Shown piece after piece: positions 21,385-33,737 of a stretch of DNA of 64,000 nt (position 1 is the first letter of the stretch; the number at the start of each line of letters is the position of its first letter). Origin of the DNA: Diplocarpon mali (lineage: Eukaryota; Ascomycota; Leotiomycetes; Helotiales; Drepanopezizaceae); NCBI GenBank assembly GCA_024741835.1, contig JAENRP010000119.1, positions 8,800 through 72,799 on the forward strand, given 5' to 3'. The notes under the pieces were generated by a model, which did not search any database, was not told where the DNA came from, and saw only the letters and a program-made list of their open reading frames with translations. The position numbers and the translations under genes are program-made.

Positions 21385-23319
21385 ATGGGCAAACGAACCT
21401 TAGAAGACGCCGGGATTCAACCAGGAAGACTGCTGGCCCAGCAAAATGCGCCAGTTTCGAAGAAGAGCAAAAAGGAAAGCAAGAAGGTTGCGACAAAGGT
21501 GCCAGATACCACTGAGGCCGTTACTTCAGCATCAGATGTCGATGCGGAAAAGGCAGCCAAGAAGGAGAAGAAGCGCCTGAAGAAGCTCAAGAAGCTGGCA
21601 GAGGCTGAGCCGGTAGAGACAGTTGTGGATTCTAAGGAGGCTAGAGAGGACCCGAAGGTGGTCGATGAGGTCGACGAGAAAACTGCGAAGAAGGCAGAGA
21701 AGGCCAAAGCAAAGGCTTTGAAGAAGGCGATGAAGGGACGGTTAGAAGATGCTACAGAATTCTACGCTTCAGCCCCAGAAATCAAGTTGAAGTCCAAGAC
21801 TTCTGCGCCAATTGTCATCGGATGCTCAGACAGCGGATACACTGAGGCCGCTGGCTTGACTGCTCTTCCTCAAGCGGAAGTCGACAAGTTCCTCAAGGAT
21901 AACTTCATCTCCATTACCGACCCTCTTCCTACATTTACCAAACTCCGACCCTTAACCACCTTCGACTTCCTGCCCATTTCCGACCCGGCGCAACGAGCTC
22001 CCTTCAAGAACTTCAAAGCCCCTACACCTATACAAGCCGCAGCATGGCCATTCCTACTGTCTGGCCGAGATGTGATCGGAGTAGCAGAGACTGGTTCGGG
22101 AAAGACTATGGCATTCGCGGTTCCTTGCGTACGCGGCATATTGGCTCTCCCAGCAAGTGAGAGAAATAAGGGCCCTAGAGCTGTTATTGTGTCACCAACT
22201 CGGGAATTGGCGATGCAAAGTTATGATCAGATTATGGAGTTGGCAAGTGTCTCTGGCTTGAAGGCTGTCTGTGTGTATGGCGGTGTCCCAAAAGATCAAC
22301 AGCGACAAGCGTTAAAGATTGCAGATATTGTCGTTGCGACGCCAGGTCGATTGAACGACTTGATCAACGAAGGCTGTGCGGATCTCAGCAGGGCGAAATA
22401 TGTTGTTTTAGACGAGGCAGATCGTATGCTAGATAAAGGATTTGAGGAGGAGATCAGAAAGATCATCAATATGACCCTCCCTATTGGACAGCGTCAGACT
22501 CTCATGTTCACAGCTACATGGCCCGAATCTGTCAGAGCCTTGGCGTCTACATTCATGACAAGCCCAGTCAAGATTGCCATTGGCGATAACCCGACAGGAG
22601 ACCTCCGTGCCAATACTCGTATCGTGCAGAAAGTCGAGGTAATGGACGGACGACAGAAGGAGTTCCGCTTATTGCAGCTTCTCAAGCAATACCAAAGTGG
22701 AGCACAGAAAGACGACCGCATCCTGGTCTTTGCGCTTTACAAGAAGGAGGCGACCAGACTGGAGGGTTTCATTAAGTTGAAGGGATTCCGCGTGGCTGGT
22801 ATTCACGGTGACTTAAGCCAGGAGCAGCGGACGAGGAGTTTGGATGCTTTCAAGAAGGGAACTACGCCAATCCTGGTGGCTACTGATGTGGCTGCTAGAG
22901 GTTTAGATATTCCAGCTGTTCAGCTGGTTATCAACGTATGTATCAAAACTAATAGATATCTGAGACCTTACAATTCATTCACTAATCTGTTCACAGGTTA
23001 CTTTCCCTCTTACGGTTGAGGACTACGTTCATCGTATTGGGAGAACTGGCAGAGCTGGCCTGGACGGCTTAGCCATCACCTTCTTCACAGAGCAGGACAA
23101 AGCTCTCTCTGGGTCGTAAGATCTCCACTCCGCAGCTTTTTTGCGCAATGCTAAACAATTCCCAGATTGATCAACGTTCTTAAAGCAGCAAGCCAAGAAG
23201 TCCCAGCCGACCTTCTAAAATTCGGTACCACGGTGAAGCGCAAGGAGCACGAGGCCTACGGCGCATTCGCCAAAGATGTAGACATGACCAAGAAGGCGAA
23301 GAAGATCACCTTCGACTGA
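21385..23319 (+). CDS. DBP3: ATP-dependent RNA helicase DBP3 (DEAD-box)
   Basis: Exons 21385-22935, 22997-23115 and 23166-23319 (introns 61 and 50 nt) give 607 aa. It is a nucleolar DEAD-box helicase of 60S ribosome assembly, acting in 27S rRNA processing. The N-terminal ~130 residues are Lys-rich with [15 protein letters not shown] and similar tracts. Helicase motifs in order: Q-motif region ([15 protein letters not shown]), motif I AETGSGKT, Ia PTRELA, Ib ATPGRL, II DEAD as [12 protein letters not shown] as TATWPE (T-A-T form), [22 protein letters not shown] and [12 protein letters not shown]. Motif VI lies in exon 2. Fungal DBP3 relatives share the Lys-rich head and the TATW variant, which separates them from DBP2. 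Confidence 0.93.
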
Positions 23320-23342
23320 GAGGCTCTCATTTCGTTCTTGAT

Positions 23343-25261
23343 CTAGTATTGTTTTAATCCCCCCCCCTGGCCGCGGAATGCCCGGAAGCATGAAAGCAAA
23401 TGTGCTCGTTCGGATGTGGCGCTGTTGGGGTTTGGTTAGCAAAAGCAAAAGTAAACAAGTGTACATATGCGTAGATACGATCATGGAGACTCACACAAGA
23501 ATCACGAAAATTGCTGATACGCCACCGCTTTTTATGATGTCGGTGATACCGCCCATGAAGCCTGTTTCGAGTTGTGCGAGGACGGCGTATGTTCCGACTC
23601 CAGCAGCGATGCTCACGGGTTTGGGAATGAGCTGGTTGAGCTCGAGGCTGCTGTCATAACGCTTTAGGTAGGTTTGTATGAACGCCGTGCTCCAGACAAT
23701 GCGGAAGAGCATGTTGAGGGCGTTGGCCCATACCAACCCCTCAGCTCCTAGCTCCAGAATTCGTAGGAAGACTACAGCAGCACCAGCAAACCCAGCCGAG
23801 AATGCAAACATCCAGAATGTCTGGCTATGGATCTCCGACTTTGTAGCAACAGACGAAACAAAAGCCTCCGTCAAGCCATTGACAGCCAAAAGCGGGATAT
23901 AGTAGCAGTAAGTAGCTAGTACATGTCCAGCCCCAGAAGAAGTCCAGCTTGAGCCCGCCACGATCTTCAACAGCAATGGAGCAACCGTCGGTCCAATCGC
24001 CACCACACAGAGCGAAAATAGGACGTAAGAACGCAAGAGCATGAATAGCATTTGGCGGACTTCCATGACGCGGTCCTTGGCTGGCTTTCCGTCGACCGAG
24101 GAGAGCACCTTACCGAATGTGTTGCGGCTGATTTCTTCGATGGGTTGGAGGAGGAGCCGGGCAACAAGACCGCCGTAGTTATTCGCGAGGGCATAGATTC
24201 CTTGCGCTCGTGGAGACGCGAGAGCGGCGATCAGGATGGTGTCGCCCTGCGTTAGCACATGTTTGAGCACAGATTGGATGAAGAAGCTCCCTCCGAGTTT
24301 CAAAAGGGGCCAGGGGAGGTAGGAGAGGACGAATGCCGAGGCGTCACTGATGACATGTTAGCACCGGACTCTGGTGATGAATGTGGGTTCACCTTGAGTA
24401 TATCTTCGTTGCGAGAAGAGAGAAGCCTCCATCGGCGGCGACAGGCCATACTTTGACATAGTACACCAGTGACAACGACGAGGCGTACATGCCCTGACCG
24501 AGGGCGAACGGCAAGACTCCTAGATCTCTCCCAGTCCGAGAAGCCCAGATTGCAGAGCCACAAGTAACGAGACACCTCGAGAAGGTCGCTGTCAGTTCTG
24601 CTGAGGCCCGCACGCCGAACCTCGACCTGTGCTGCACAACAACATAGCAGGGCTCGGCTAGTAATTCCCAGATGGCCGCCATGGCATACAACCTCAACGC
24701 CTCTCTGAGATACGGCGTTTCCAGCACAGTCGCATCTCCCTTCGCCAGCGTGTATAGATACAACCATCCCACGAAGAAAGCAAACAGGACCCCCAGGAAG
24801 ATGGAAACATAAGAGAGGTTCACGATGGCCTGTATACGTCCGGCGTTCGTGCTCGCGTCCACGTGACCTTTCGGTATTTTCTCCTTTCGCGGGTCCTTCG
24901 AGGAAGCATTGTCCGAGTCGGGGCTATCTGGCTGTCGCTGGAGGGCTACGCGCAGACTTTCCCGCGCGAAAAAGAGGACGGTGATGGAGTAGACTTCGAG
25001 TTGCGTAGATATCCCCAGGATTTCTGGAGAGAGGTAGCGCAGCAGGATTTGGTTGACGATGAAGGTTAGGCCTCGCGAGCCGAATTGCTGAGCTATGAGG
25101 AGGACAGCCCCGATGGCTGAGGATGGGGGGCGCTTTGCATGAGGTTCAGTCGGCGGAGGAGGTTTGGCAGACATTGGGACTGGTGATGGCGGAGGGAAGA
25201 TTGATCGATCCCTTTGGCTTGGAAGGGCAGCAGGTCCCCACTTTAACTGCTCGACGACCAT
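23343..25261 (-). CDS. RFT1: RFT1, ER membrane protein for dolichol-linked oligosaccharide flipping
   Basis: Minus-strand exons 25261-24393, 24346-23495 and 23421-23343 give 599 aa (introns 46 and 73 nt). RFT1 is a multi-pass ER protein required for Man5GlcNAc2-PP-dolichol to be used on the lumenal side in N-glycosylation; whether it is the flippase itself is debated. The conserved start of the fold, FGSRGLTFIVNQILLRYLSP, is followed by about a dozen hydrophobic segments. The loop at about 100-130 is charged. Without the last intron the frame ends at TGA; splicing at 23494 yields an ...SERAHLLSCFRAFRGQ tail. An alternative start is the ATG at 25174 (570 aa), which removes a Pro-rich leader. 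The stop is only 23 bp from the DBP3 stop (convergent). Confidence 0.9.
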
Positions 25262-25904
25262 TGTTGACGTCGCCCACCAGCAAGTCTTTCTCTGATCGTC
25301 GTCGTCTGGGAAGCTGTCCAGACGGTCCAAGGATTCCAAGATGTTATGGCGTTCACGGCAGCAGCAGGATCACGTCAAGCAGCGCAGGGCAGTCTCCTCG
25401 AATCCCTCTTCTCTCACTAGCCTGGGGTCTGATCTGCAGATATTCCTGACCCGACTACCGTTGATATATATCTCAACTTCAAATTGTCTGCTTGTCTTGA
25501 TTTCGGACGATTTGATTATCCGCCTACCCAAGATAATTCCCATCCCGCATCTGTCTGCTAGGAAGCCACCGGCGGCTGGCAAAGAGAATTCATTCTTATC
25601 AGTCGTCCGATATGCTCCAGCATCTCTGACAGCATCTCTGGCAGCATCTCTGATCATCTTTGATCATCTTTGATGGCCAACTTCAGATTTGCAAGATCAC
25701 GGAGAATGCACAAATCTGGTTTCTCACGTGTGAACTTTGACAGCGAGCAAATGACCCGCAGCCTTTGGCGAGTTTTAAGCTCCAAGAGCCACGCACTCCT
25801 CCTATCTTTTTCAGACAGAAAGCCGAGAGACACCGGCGCATACAAACACTCTGATGTTCTGAGCCGACATTCCTTTCAGAAATCAAAACAGAGTAACGAT
25901 CAGG
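25262..25904. promoter_or_regulatory. Divergent promoter between RFT1 and the HAD phosphatase
   Basis: A 643-bp divergent intergenic region. It contains a short GATCATCTTT/GCATCTCTG repeat cluster at about 25618-25672 (TCTCTGACAGCATCTCTGGCAGCATCTC type). No gene is recognised. Confidence 0.4.
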
Positions 25905-26827
25905 ATGTGTCCCGCAAAAGCAGAGTACGTGTTCCCCACACCGCTTACGATAGAGTCTGACGATGCGTAGTTTTGCGCCGGTCCGGGCTTGCATCTTTGA
26001 CATGGACGGCTTGCTCATCAACACGGTAAGGTCTGCTTCTAACGTTCTGGCGATAAAACCCTGACACTCGGTAGGAAGATATCTACACAGAGTGTGCAAA
26101 CATGCTCCTGGACCGATACCAGCGGCCAAACTTGCCGTGGTCTGTGAAAGCGAAATTCATGGGCGTTCCGGGTTCTTCCACAGGCGGACCTTTCTATGAA
26201 TGGGCTCAATTCCCTATCTCCCGGGAGCAGTATGTCAAGGAGCAGAAAGAGATACAGCGCTCCCGATTCCCGGATTGTAAACCTCTACCCGGCGTCGAAG
26301 CACTTCTCTTGCATCTCGAGAAGGCGTACAACACAAACGGCGACAAAGTCCATGTAGCTTTGGCATCGAGCACCAGCAAAGAAAACTTTGCACTGAAAGC
26401 TCAGAGCAAGGAGACCAGCGAGACATTCCGAGTTTTCCCGAGCAATCGCCGCATCCTAGGAGATGATCCCCGGTTGAAGGAGGGTAGGGGAAAGCCCGCA
26501 CCGGATATCTTTCTGATGGCCCTCCAGTCAATCAATGATAGCCTACCAGAAGGCGAGAGACCCATCACGCCCGAGGAATGCCTGGTTTTCGAAGATGCCG
26601 TTCCTGGAGTTGAGGCTGGACGGAGGGCGAAGATGAGGATTGTTTGGGTCCCGCATCCTGAGCTTGCAATCGAGTTCAAGGGAAGGGAGGAGCAAGTTCT
26701 TGCCGGTAGAATCGGTTTGGTACCAATCGGTGATGAAGAGCAGCTTGGACAGGTTGGTGATGGATGGGGCGTGAAACTTCCGAGTCTCGAGCGTTTCCCT
26801 TACGAGAGCTACGGCATCCGGGTCTAG
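25905..26827 (+). CDS. HAD-superfamily phosphatase (pseudouridine-5'-phosphatase/HDHD1-like)
   Basis: Exons 25905-25924 (20 nt), 25971-26025 and 26075-26827 give 275 aa; introns are 46 and 49 nt. HAD motifs are complete: motif I DMDGLL with the nucleophile Asp, motif II serine in LASSTSK, motif III lysine in GKPAPDIF and motif IV FEDAVPGVEAG. The insert after DMDGLL is a small alpha-helical cap as in the subfamily that includes pseudouridine-5'-phosphatase and yeast 2-deoxyglucose-6-P/glycerol-3-P phosphatases. The substrate is therefore a small phosphomonoester, not further defined. The 20-nt first exon supplies MCPAKAD in front of FAPVRACIF. An alternative start at 25964 (MRSFAPVR) would skip it. 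An Arg/Asn-rich stretch follows the core Ser. Confidence 0.88.
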
Positions 26828-27268
26828 AGCATCGGAACCGCATTGCACCAACCCATGCATCTGTCAACAGAGTTCCCCGGCAGCCTCCGAGGATAAGCAG
26901 GATTGATGGTTGGACTTGAGGCGCAGGATATGCCCGAGCATTGAATGTTTGCTTGACTCGCTACGTCGGGACGCGATAGAATCTTACATCACACTCCAAA
27001 GTCGGCCTTGTCGGAAGATACTATGCGTCAGCCACATTCATGGAAACTGCTGCCTCGACTGGGCCGGTCAGCGGGTGGAGGCTTGGAGCTAAGCCTTCTT
27101 GTTAACGAGTGACTGTCCACCCGTGACTCTGTACCTTACAGGTATCTTACCTCACTTAACGTCAACCTCCTCCTTGCAACATTGCGAAGCACCAGGTGTG
27201 CCCATCTCTTCTTCCATGCTCAGCTTTTTCGTTGTATCTGTACCTTGAGCGATCGGATATATCTCGCA
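26828..27268. other. Intergenic region before the oxygenase gene
   Basis: No gene is recognised. Same-strand spacer containing the phosphatase 3' UTR and the oxygenase promoter. Confidence 0.4.
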
Positions 27269-28417
27269 ATGACCTTGACACTATCACTTAGAGCCCTTCC
27301 TTTGAGGGTCAGACGCAGACTCCAACAGCCAACAAAGAAAGGCGAGGATCAAGCACTGGCTAGAGCCGGTGAGCTGCCGCCCTTGAAAACGGTTGCGTTG
27401 CCACGAGTTCGTCCTGACCACGTTCTTGCCCTCTCGGATCAGGGCTGGACAACGATTGAACTGGACAGGCATCCAAGCGACTCTCTACACTCCAGCTACC
27501 TGCATCTCCTACAAGCAAGTCGAGCATTCTTTGCCATGCCACAAGACTACAAGAGCAAATTTCGAACCCAGCGCGCAAGTGAGGAAGGGTGGAGCTATGT
27601 TGAGGGCGAGAAGGAATTCATAACTTTGCGAACTCTTCACAATACCCCGCGTGAGTTGCAGGAAGCGGCTGCAAGATACTGGTCCGAAGCAAGCGGTCTC
27701 TCGAACGAGACGTTGGGAAAAGTCGCAGAGAGTTTGGATTTGCCTGCTGAGGCGTTGACGGTTTATTCCAAGCCATGCACAGCCCTGGGAGCCGAGGAAA
27801 CGGCGACTATGCTACGTTTATTCAGATACGAGGCGTCCAGAGGAACACAGAGCCGGATTCTCGCTGAAAGTATGGTTTCTTTAACCCCGAGATAGACCAA
27901 AACATACAGTTGAAATACTCACAGCTGAATAGGTCATGCAGACCTGGGATTACTTAGTCTCGTCATGGGAGATAAGCCAGGCTTGGAAGTCAGGGATACT
28001 CGAAATAATCTCTGGTTCTCTATCGAGAAAAGCTATGAAAGCCCAGTGGGCAGTCTGCTCGTTGGTCGCCAGCTAGAGAGGTTATCAAACGGTCGCTACA
28101 ACGCTGGCAACCACCGAGTTTGTTCATACCCAAACGATGCTTCCATCTCCCACGAGACTGGGATTTCACCACATGGATATCGCTACTCGATAGTCCTGGT
28201 ATTACGGGCTCATCTACCGATACAGATCAACACTGACGAATTGACAACCGACATCACGGGGTCATTTCCAGCTCCTCTGAAGGGCATCACTGCAAGTGAC
28301 CTGTTTAAAGAAATCCATTCATCCCACTTCAATGTAAATGCAAGCACGAAAGAAAGAGAGGAACAGAAACGGAGACTAGCCGAGTTGGATAGGAGAGACA
28401 TCCGAGCTAACAGTTAG
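27269..28417 (+). CDS. 2-oxoglutarate/Fe(II)-dependent oxygenase (isopenicillin N synthase-like fold)
   Basis: Exons 27269-27869 and 27933-28417 (63-nt intron) give 361 aa. Iron ligands are H202 and D204 in SHADLGLLSLV, rebuilt across the intron, and H261 in AGNHRVCSYP; the 2-oxoglutarate anchor is R284 with S286 in YRYSIVL. The DIOX_N-like region (DQGWTTIEL and ASRAFFAMP) precedes. Such enzymes hydroxylate, desaturate or cyclise small molecules; the substrate cannot be predicted. The first 22 residues (MTLTLSLRALPLRVRRRLQQ) are basic and could be a weak targeting signal. The C-terminus is a Lys/Glu/Arg-rich helix. No biosynthetic cluster surrounds it, so a primary-metabolism or detoxification role is as likely as secondary metabolism. 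Confidence 0.88.
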
Positions 28418-30647
28418 AGAATCTAGGTTTACAGTAAGCATTGTGAAATGAGAAAAGACGTAGACCAGAAGGGAACTGAGAACGTATTTAACGCTGGAGG
28501 AATATAGAAACAATGCCAACCTCGTAGGCTGCTTGAGATATCTATCGCAATAGCAAATCTGAGATTATACTAGCCTGTGAAGACTAAATACTAGAAGTAT
28601 CAGCCCCTTGAATCGAAGGTACCATGATCGAGAGACGAATAAAAAGAGTAGTCAAATGTCGAAATCTACTTTTGATAGTTGAACAGATGAGCAGAATCCG
28701 AGATGACTATGATTTTTTAGGTCTAGAAATGCAATTTTATACCAAAATAGTAGCGATCTAGCGCGAATACATCGGAGGAGAATCTGATGAAAAGACCTTT
28801 TTTGAGCAGCGCTGCTACCAAATAAAAGGACGGGGACTCCTTGCTACTGAACCCCATGGATGCCCGCCAGAGCGAAGTTGAATATCTGGCAGGTTACAAA
28901 CCAAATTCGCCCTTTCCGAAATCCCTCAAGTCGTTTTCAAGCAGGCTCTCGAGCCCACCAGCATGTTACTCTCTGGCCAGACAATCGTCGCTGCTTGCCG
29001 ACAAGATCCGCAGAGACAAATCCGAGGCCAAAATCTCCAGAGGGCATCGGGTACTCTTGACATGTGTCCACCATTAGAACTTGAGCACTCTCCAAACCCT
29101 TCCAATCCCATATACACGAACGAGACTGCGAGGTAACTTCCCTCTACACCACCGCTATAGACATCCAAGCCTCCAGGTTGGACGCCACAGAACGCAGTTT
29201 CGACACTGGCGACGGTGTCCTCGAACTCTCTGATTCGAAAGCTGCCGAGTCTCAGACCCAGCTGATTCTTTATTCTGGCGTCCTCGAGCCTCCTTCGCCG
29301 TCGCCCTACCAGAGCCAGCAGCGCACCGTCCTCGCTGTCCGGCCTTGGAGGCTAGCCATTCTGCATTGGCCTGCCCCATCCCGGCACATATCCATCTCTC
29401 AAATATCTCCGTGCAACAGGACAACATGCTATTTTTATGAAGCCTGTACGTGCATGGCGCTGAATTCTCGTCTGCGAGGGCGCTGGCTTGATCCATACAT
29501 ACCTCAATGGAAAGTCAGGCGCTTCGGCAGGGCCAAGCTCTGCGAAAAGTGCTTCACCAGCGGAGAGCAAATGCCAGAACTGGTGAGCACCACCGAGTCC
29601 TTGAAATGAGGCGGCTGAGGTGTATTCCTGGACCCCAAGCCTTTCTGGACCATCTCTCCGGGAGAAAACATGTCAAGGCTCAAGGTCAAGGCAGCAAGTG
29701 AAGTTGAGGCGTCACGACGACGGGTCAGGTCAGATCAGATATCTATTCTTGGTACTGCAGCTGCACGGTACCTGAAGGAATACATGTTGACCAGAGGAGT
29801 ACTTGGCCCCTATCACGTATCTCCTCTCACGTCATGCACGCGATTACCGCGGCAGGCATGCGGAACACTTCCTATACCTCCGTCCGTGTGCGACTCCACG
29901 TTTCCACGCTCGCCATGGAATGAACTTGGGGTCACGCGCTCGGGGAGGCACAAACGAAGGCCGGGTACCATGCTGCGGAGAGATGCGAGGAACCTCCTCT
30001 TTTCTTTTCTGGAAGGCCATTGCAGAGTGTCGGTACGCGCCTGCAGGCAGTAGAGTCGTATCGGACCACATCCCGGTGGTGTTTACTTTTCGATTCTTGC
30101 CGCCGCCATGCACGCTCCTTCGAGTCAGACGGTCGTTGTTAGCCCGGCTCAATCAAATCGCGAGGAGAGAGAAGTGCGAACCCTATTTTGGAGATATCGC
30201 TCCTGGTCTCTCCAATCGCCTCGGGGCGCAGCCCAGGAGACACTGTGCTGCGCCGTGCACGACTCTCCGTTCCGATCACGCTGGAAATGAGCGCCATGTG
30301 TGTTGAGCGGATCTCCTGTCCCTCTGACACAATTGAAAGAGTTCGGATGATCTTGCGGGAGGGACGTGTGGGCAAGGGCAAGATTACACTGGGGGGGGGG
30401 GTTAGCCACACGCTGATCCCATCCAAGGATTGTTAGTAGATTAGTATACAGAGAAACCCCTGCAGGTGTCAACAGGCGTCCAGGGAGGAGTTCGACGACA
30501 CTCGTCTGTCTGTTGCATGGTCATCCCATGGCCGGGGACCTCATCAGCAACGGTGCTCGTGCTCATACCGAACCAAAAGTATTTTGGGTAGCTCAAACAT
30601 CAAGATGCTTTTGCCCCACTCTCTCTAGGCAGACACGCAAGGGAGAT

Positions 30648-30707
30648 GCCGTGCCGTGCCGTACCGTACCGTACCGTACCTTGTCGTGCCGTGCCGTGCC
30701 GTGCCGC
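30648..30707. repeat. CCGTG/CCGTA pentanucleotide array
   Basis: About 60 bp of a 5-bp unit: three CCGTG copies, then four CCGTA copies, an interruption (CTTGT), then four CCGTG copies. The block order (G-type, A-type, G-type) suggests homogenisation within sub-blocks. Confidence 0.9.
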
Positions 30708-32157
30708 CTTTTGACAGCTGTTGATGTATAGATTCCCTCCCGGCAAGACGATGCACTCTGCCGCTGGGGACCGAGAATGAGGCGTCTCATCTGCTACTGA
30801 GAATCCTTCAATCGCCGACTCCACCATCGTGCGAGCGACAAGGAGGACTCGAGCGCCCGACGTCGAGCAGCGTCCCCCGAGACCCTCCTTGCGATTGCTG
30901 GCCTCCATGTACACAGTTCCCCGGGCCTTGATGTTTTCCCGCGGGCGGGTAATGAAGTCCGGCTGCATTCAATCGGGAGAGCGGATCCTCGCTGCCGCTC
31001 TCTGGGATCCCCATCACCGAGTCCATTCCAGTCCGGCTCGTCGCTCTGCTCGCACCACGAATCAATCAGCCCGCGCTCAAGACGGCCCGAGCCCCGTTCG
31101 CCGAGGGGGTGATCGTAGAAAGGTTCTGCGCGGTACGATCTGGTGCAGATCCTCATCATGGACTCTCCGCTCCCCCTCGCGTGCTGTGCTGCGCTCTCTT
31201 TCTTCGACTCTGGCGGACACTGGATCAGGCAGAGACGGAGAGGAGGGGGCCCCTTTCACATCACCCACACCAGACCTGCCCCGCCCATTGTGACCTGCCC
31301 GTGCCCATCACTGCCCGAATTTCTCTTCCATCGCCTCCTCAATAGTCGAGCGCGATGAGTGTGGGTCCCGGCAGGGCCCTGATAGACAAGGCGGTCCTGC
31401 GAAGTCGAATCGGTTCCAGGCAGGCCTGGGGATCGTTTAGTCAGTCCACGGTTTGTGAGGTTAAATCAATAAGCTAGACCATCTCTCACCCGCTCCCCCA
31501 GCTTGCATTCGATGCTGAATACAGGCAGGTCCGGTACAGTGGACCTACAATGGGAACGCCCGCTCCTGCGCCGCGGCGGCCCCGCCCGGTGGGGTAATAA
31601 AGTCTCCGGGGTGAGCGCAGCCGCGTCTATTCATATTTTCTCGGCGCGCCCCAATGCTGAACGAGCGATTCATGGTGCTGCATGGAAGCCAAGACCACGA
31701 GCCGTGAAGTCGCGAGGGCGTGCGGATCTGTACCTGAGGGCGCGGACGGGGAGTCACAAGGGTGGCCAGGCGAGAGGGGGGATGCTGCGAGCGAGGCGCA
31801 GAGGCAGTGGCAGTGGCAGATTTGGAGGTCTGGGTCGGAGTGCAAAGATTAGAGCAGACGGTGGGTGGTGATACTGTGCCACCACACTACTGTGCTGCTC
31901 CGTCGGCGCAGAGATAGCTTCTCAAGTGCGCATGCAGGCATCGATTGATCGGTTGGTTGGGTGGGTGGTTGATTGGTTTATTTACTTGCTTTCCAAGCCT
32001 CGGGTAAATTGAGCTTGACTGGGCTACGACAAGGCCAGGGGAGGTGGTCGAGGGAATTCGGGAGAGAGGGCAAGGTTTCTGCAGGGAAGGACGAGCATCC
32101 TGACAAGTACGGTCCTGTCTACAGTACGGGCCGAGTGCTCTGCTTATTGATGCTTGT

Positions 32158-32236
32158 TATGCTTATTACGCATGTTACGCTTATTACGCTTCTTACGCTT
32201 CTTACGCTTCTTACGCTTCTTACGCTTCTTACGCTT
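32158..32236. repeat. TTACGCTTC nonanucleotide array
   Basis: About 80 bp. Five to six near-identical TTACGCTTC copies are preceded by degenerate forms (TTATGCTTA, TTACGCATG, TTACGCTTA), a gradient of decay toward the 5' side. Confidence 0.9.
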
Positions 32237-32578
32237 ACCTTAAGCTTGCCTTCTCCGGATTCGCTGTGGGCGCTCTCGACTCCAAGCCTGCCAGGGTCGC
32301 TGATTTGCGGCACAGATTGGCTTTGCTTAGTAGAACTCAAAATCAGTCGTAGGTTCTCTCTGCATTCGCCAGCTCTGCTACTAACACACTTTGCAAGCTG
32401 GCACTGGTCGGCCCTTAGCGGAGCGCAGACACGTCTAGACCACCGAATGCTTCCGGCTCGCACCTGACGGCCTCGGGTAGAGCAACGGAGAGGTAGGACA
32501 GCTGCGACTCCGGGGGGAGAGGGATAGCTTGTGTGTATGTGTGAGTATGTGTCCCGCCGGGGGGTGCAGACGCTGCAG

Positions 32579-32709
32579 AGGAGAGGGCGATGAAGGAGAA
32601 GGGGAGAAAGGAGAAAGGAGAAAGGAGAGAAGAGAGGAGAGCAAGTAGGAGAGCGAGGAGGGGAGGAAAGATAGGAAAGATAGGAAAAATAGGAAAGAAA
32701 AAAAAAAGA
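32579..32709 (+). repeat. GA-rich polypurine tract, ~130 nt
   Basis: Nearly uninterrupted purines on the plus strand (GGAGAAAGGAGAAAGG and GGAAAGATAGG repeats) ending in a run of A. Such tracts can form triplex structures and often flank promoters. No coding role is assigned. Confidence 0.85.
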
Positions 32710-33610
32710 TCCAGCAGAGGCCATGCCGTCCGGACGTACGAGTAATGGCATGGCACCCCGTCTGCAGAAGCTGAATCTGGTCCTCGACATGGCTGTACAG
32801 CATGCAGCCAGGTATCCAAACATCGGTAGAGCATGCAGGCCCGTGGCTTACATCCAGGGGCACCCCAAGGCCTGGCTCATCTGATCCGATGGCCGTCGCG
32901 CTTCTGTCACGCCTCGCTGTGATCTGTTGTTTACCTGGCGGCGTTCAAGCGCCCGGATGCCAGCCGAGCAGAACGGCCATGCAATGCTCCATGCTTCTCC
33001 TGTCGAGCACAACAACTGATACACTCGTGCTCGGCGCGGAAAACATCACAGGTTCGCCGACGCCGATCCGAGCACCTCTCGAAATGCTGGCCCTGGTCAC
33101 TCCAACACAGTAAGGACAAAGCCACATCAATATCCCCCCGTCCCATCTCCGCCCAGCGCACCCGCAAGCTTCTTTGGACCCAGGCGCTTCACCGAGAATC
33201 TCATATATTGGCTATTTCTGGCCCTTGTCCACGCTTCTGCAGTACCTCGTGGGTAAGAAGTCTCTTCCTCCGGGCTGGCTACGATCACCTCCTGGTAAGA
33301 GGCTGGGACTATACCTCGTCGGTAGAGAGGTACAGGCATGGCTCACGCCAGGGGGGAGCAGTCATCTATCTTCCCTCCACCAACGGAGCCACTCTTCTCT
33401 TTGTAAACATACCTCGCTACGCTCAGTAATGCCCTGCGAAACGTTCCATCGTAGCTGCGCAACGGTCCGGCCATGTTGACCGTAAGCTACCCTCTCGTCA
33501 TGATTAGAGAGACCAGCTACACACCTTGGAGCTTCGCGTGTCTATCCCACTCGTCTGGTGGTCCGACGATGCCTGGTCGGGAGGTGTTTGTGTCTGCGCT
33601 GAGAATTCTG

Positions 33611-33660
33611 CCTCCCTTCCGCCCCCTCCCCCCTCCCCCCTCCCCCCTCCCCTCTCCCCT
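33611..33660. repeat. CCCCCCT tandem repeat, G-quadruplex potential on minus strand
   Basis: Repeated C5-6T units. The minus strand reads as four or more G-runs of five to six separated by single A, a strong quadruplex pattern. It lies 80-130 bp upstream of the zinc-finger gene's ATG. Confidence 0.8.
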
Positions 33661-33737
33661 CGGTAGTCTATTCCAGTCGGCTGTGCAGGGCTGCAAGGAT
33701 CCGCCCAAGTTCTTGTTTCCAATTCGAGTCCGGCATC

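Larger units (their letters stand above)
28418..33737. other. Gene-poor 5.3-kb region with simple repeats
   Basis: No convincing gene is seen on either strand. The first ~450 bp is AT-richer and probably the oxygenase 3' region. The remainder is GC-rich with short overlapping frames that often lack ATG or follow low-complexity sequence. Simple repeats include a G run at 30391-30400, a CCGTG/CCGTA pentamer array, a TTACGCTTC array, a purine tract and a CCCCCCT array. The 3' end is the promoter of the zinc-finger gene. Confidence 0.5.

Noticed and set aside
25262..25339. Upstream extension of RFT1 to 25339
   Set aside because: The frame is open but starts with TTG; the first ATG is at 25261.
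29178..31871. Numerous 60-170 codon frames in the gene-poor region
   Set aside because: Many start at TTG/GTG or run through simple repeats; none shows conserved motifs.
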